Shown here: positions 62,324 through 64,000 of the stretch, in pieces | How positions within the stretch are numbered: position 1 is the stretch's first letter | Layout: every line of letters starts with the position of its first letter | DNA from: Selenomonadaceae bacterium | GTDB lineage: Bacteria; Bacillota; Negativicutes; Selenomonadales; Selenomonadaceae | Direction of reading: 5' to 3' | Length of the DNA stretch: 64,000 nt | Assembly (NCBI GenBank): GCA_017476005.1 | Contig: JAFVEM010000075.1 | Span: forward strand, 1-64,000 | Notes under the pieces: model-generated | Told to the model about the DNA's origin: nothing | The model's database searches: none | What the model saw: the letters and a program-made list of their open reading frames with translations, nothing else | Position numbers and translations under genes: made by a program

Positions 62324-63703
62324 TTGAAACGAGATAACTTTTCTACGAGGCTAGGTTTTATTTTGGTTTCCGCCGGGTGCGCCATTGGACTGGGGAATGT
62401 GTGGCGTTTTCCCTATATCGCCGGGGAATATGGCGGCGCCGTGTTCGTGTTTATTTACTTGTTGTTTCTGGCGATACTGGGTCTCCCCATAATGACGGCG
62501 GAGTTTGCGGTGGGACGAGGCAGTCAGCGCAGTCCGGCCATGAATTTTGACGCTTTGGAGCCACGGGGTACCAAGTGGCATTGGCATAAATACACTTCCA
62601 TCGCCGGCAATCTCATTCTGATGATGTTCTATACCACCGTGTCCGGCTGGATGCTGTACTACCTGTACAAGATGGCATTGGGGGATTTGGTGGGGCTGGA
62701 TGCTGACGGCGTGGGCAAAACCTTCGGCGCCCTTTTGCAAGATCCCGTAACCCTTGCCGGCAATATGATGGCCGTGGTACTGCTGGGTGGATGCGTATGT
62801 TATCTGGGAGTAAGACAGGGGGTGGAGCGCATCACCAAATGGATGATGACCTGTCTGATTCTGCTTATGGTAGCGCTGGCCATAAATTCTCTGTTGCTAC
62901 CCGGTAGCGACAAGGGGCTTGCCTATTACTTGCTCCCTGATTTAGAGCGATTCTTCGAGCAGGGGCCGGATGTGGTCATTTTCGCCGCCATGGGGCAAGC
63001 CTTCTTTTCCCTCTCAATAGGTATCGGCTCCCTTGCTATTTTTGGCAGTTACATCGGCAAGGAAAAAAGGCTTATGGGCGAGGCGGCTTGGGTTATTGCC
63101 CTTGACACTTTTGTGGCGCTGATGGCGGGGCTGATTATCTTTCCGGCTTGCTTTAGTTTTGGGGTGAATCCCGATAGCGGTCCCAATCTGCTGTTTGTGA
63201 CTTTGCCCAATGTCTTTAGCGAAATGTCCGGCGGTAGGCTGTGGGGCAGTCTCTTCTTCCTCTTCATGGTCTTTGCCTCCATGTCCACGGTGATAGCGGT
63301 CTTTGAAAATCTCATCGCTTCTTTTACGGAACTTTGGGGAGCCGACCGCAAAAAAATAATCTTGTGGGGCGCGCCGCTCATAGTACTGCTGTCTATGCCC
63401 TGCGTCTTGGGCTTTAACCTTTGGAGCGATATTCATCCCTTGGGGGAAGGCACTATTATCCTAGATTTAGAGGATTTTTTGGTGAGCAATAATCTCTTGC
63501 CCTTGGGAAGCCTTGTATATTTAGCTTTTTGTACCAGCCGCTACGGCTGGGGCTGGGAAAAATTTCTCCGGGAGGTTGACACGGGGGAGGGAAGCGCCTT
63601 TCCTCGCTGGCGTTGGCTACGGTTTTACCTCACTTATCTCCTGCCCCTGATAGTCTTGGGCATTTTCTTCCGGGGCTACTATTCGCTGTTTTTTGCTCGG
63701 TAA
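62324..63703 (+). CDS. Neurotransmitter:sodium symporter family transporter
   Basis: The 459-residue protein has eleven or twelve helices and the LeuT-fold N-terminal signature RLGFILVSAGCAIGLGNVWRFP with the unwound helix 1. Bacterial members use Na+ to import amino acids such as tryptophan, leucine or tyrosine; the substrate is not clear. TTG 62324 gives the usual M-K-R-x-x-x-S/T-R-L-G-F start and has AGGTG 9 nt upstream. GTG 62312 would add four residues. Confidence 0.88.
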   Translation: MKRDNFSTRLGFILVSAGCAIGLGNVWRFPYIAGEYGGAVFVFIYLLFLAILGLPIMTAEFAVGRGSQRSPAMNFDALEPRGTKWHWHKYTSIAGNLILMMFYTTVSGWMLYYLYKMALGDLVGLDADGVGKTFGALLQDPVTLAGNMMAVVLLGGCVCYLGVRQGVERITKWMMTCLILLMVALAINSLLLPGSDKGLAYYLLPDLERFFEQGPDVVIFAAMGQAFFSLSIGIGSLAIFGSYIGKEKRLMGEAAWVIALDTFVALMAGLIIFPACFSFGVNPDSGPNLLFVTLPNVFSEMSGGRLWGSLFFLFMVFASMSTVIAVFENLIASFTELWGADRKKIILWGAPLIVLLSMPCVLGFNLWSDIHPLGEGTIILDLEDFLVSNNLLPLGSLVYLAFCTSRYGWGWEKFLREVDTGEGSAFPRWRWLRFYLTYLLPLIVLGIFFRGYYSLFFAR

Positions 63704-63732
63704 AAACATGGTGCAAAGACATGATAAAACTC

Positions 63733-63761
63733 TTGACGTTTTTATAAAAATACGGTAGAAA
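63733..63761 (+). promoter_or_regulatory. Promoter of the last gene
   Basis: TTGACG (63733-63738) and TAGAAA (63756-63761) are separated by 17 bp. Confidence 0.5.
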
Positions 63762-63833
63762 AACCTCGGAGGGGATTATATTTACCCGTCCCAATATTTA
63801 CTGCGTATATGCGTATAAAAGGAGCTGTTTCCC

Positions 63834-64000
63834 ATGAAAAAAATTGTCCCTGCCCTGTGTCTGGGAGTGGTCATGCTGACCGGCGGAACCTGTTCGGCCA
63901 CCATTGCTCCCAGCCAGCTGGTTCTTGGCGGCATCACTCAGAACGCGACGCCGGCGGAGGTGGAAGAGGTTTACGGAGCGCCCCGACGTTCCGAAACGGA
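63834..64000 (+). CDS. Secreted protein, 3' end beyond the window
   Basis: The visible 55 codons begin with a signal peptide (M-K-K-I-V-P-A-L start, cleavage near residue 22). The mature part T-P-A-E-V-E-E-V-Y-G-A-P resembles the start of small BamE-like (SmpA/OmlA) periplasmic repeats, a weak resemblance. AAAGGAG lies upstream. The gene continues past 64000. Confidence 0.6.
   Translation, partial: MKKIVPALCLGVVMLTGGTCSATIAPSQLVLGGITQNATPAEVEEVYGAPRRSET

Overview
This window looks like a chromosomal segment of a diderm member of the Firmicutes, most likely class Negativicutes. Gene order is Firmicutes-like (asp23/amaP, nusB, xseAB, ispA, dxs, tlyA, nadK, argR, recN; rpsO-pnp). It also encodes proteins that need an outer membrane: an autotransporter-type beta-barrel and an SLH-domain porin of the OmpM type that ties the outer membrane to peptidoglycan. 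The genus cannot be fixed from the sequence alone; an Acidaminococcaceae-like gut bacterium is a guess. No rRNA, tRNA, CRISPR array, phage or insertion sequence was recognised.

Layout. 1-2.3 kb: remnant of an autotransporter that has lost its 5' end. 2.4-7.6 kb: HPr-like protein, secreted amidase, HD hydrolase, glnS, ArsB/NhaD-type permease. 7.7-9.2 kb (minus): WecG/TagA glycosyltransferase, HU, and a cytidine-deaminase homologue without zinc ligands. 9.4-25.3 kb: stand-alone trpB, an L,D-transpeptidase-like protein without its catalytic residues, PPi-type phosphofructokinase, HAD phosphatase/methyltransferase/ChbG operon, oligopeptide-binding lipoprotein, SpoIVB-like S55 protein, murA, MATE pump facing an RluA pseudouridine synthase, lgt, and a degenerate P-type-ATPase-like protein. 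25.4-35.3 kb: envelope-stress genes and a housekeeping run. 35.7-37.6 kb: two-component system whose regulator has HTH before REC. 37.7-43 kb (minus): UbiB kinase, ABC-F ATPase, glucosaminidase, AzgA-like permease.

43.1-54.1 kb (minus) is the most interesting region. A consensus promoter and a well-conserved cobalamin riboswitch with a downstream intrinsic terminator precede an SLH porin. On the same strand follow a complete nickel/peptide-type ABC transporter, a second MATE transporter, a CxxC heavy-metal-binding protein and a P1B-type Zn/Cd/Co ATPase. I infer a B12-responsive corrinoid or cobalt acquisition locus with an outer-membrane porin as the entry step; how far riboswitch control extends past the porin is unproven. 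54.2-59.3 kb (minus): electron-bifurcating NfnAB, a VWA protein and trpEG. 59.4-64 kb: rpsO, pnp, a small unknown gene, an NSS transporter and the start of a secreted protein.

Modular palindromic intergenic repeats occur at several places and cluster around the ABC transporter genes. Several encoded proteins keep a known enzyme fold but lack catalytic or metal-binding residues (cytidine deaminase-like, L,D-transpeptidase-like, P-type-ATPase-like, HPr-like), a notable density of possible pseudoenzymes.
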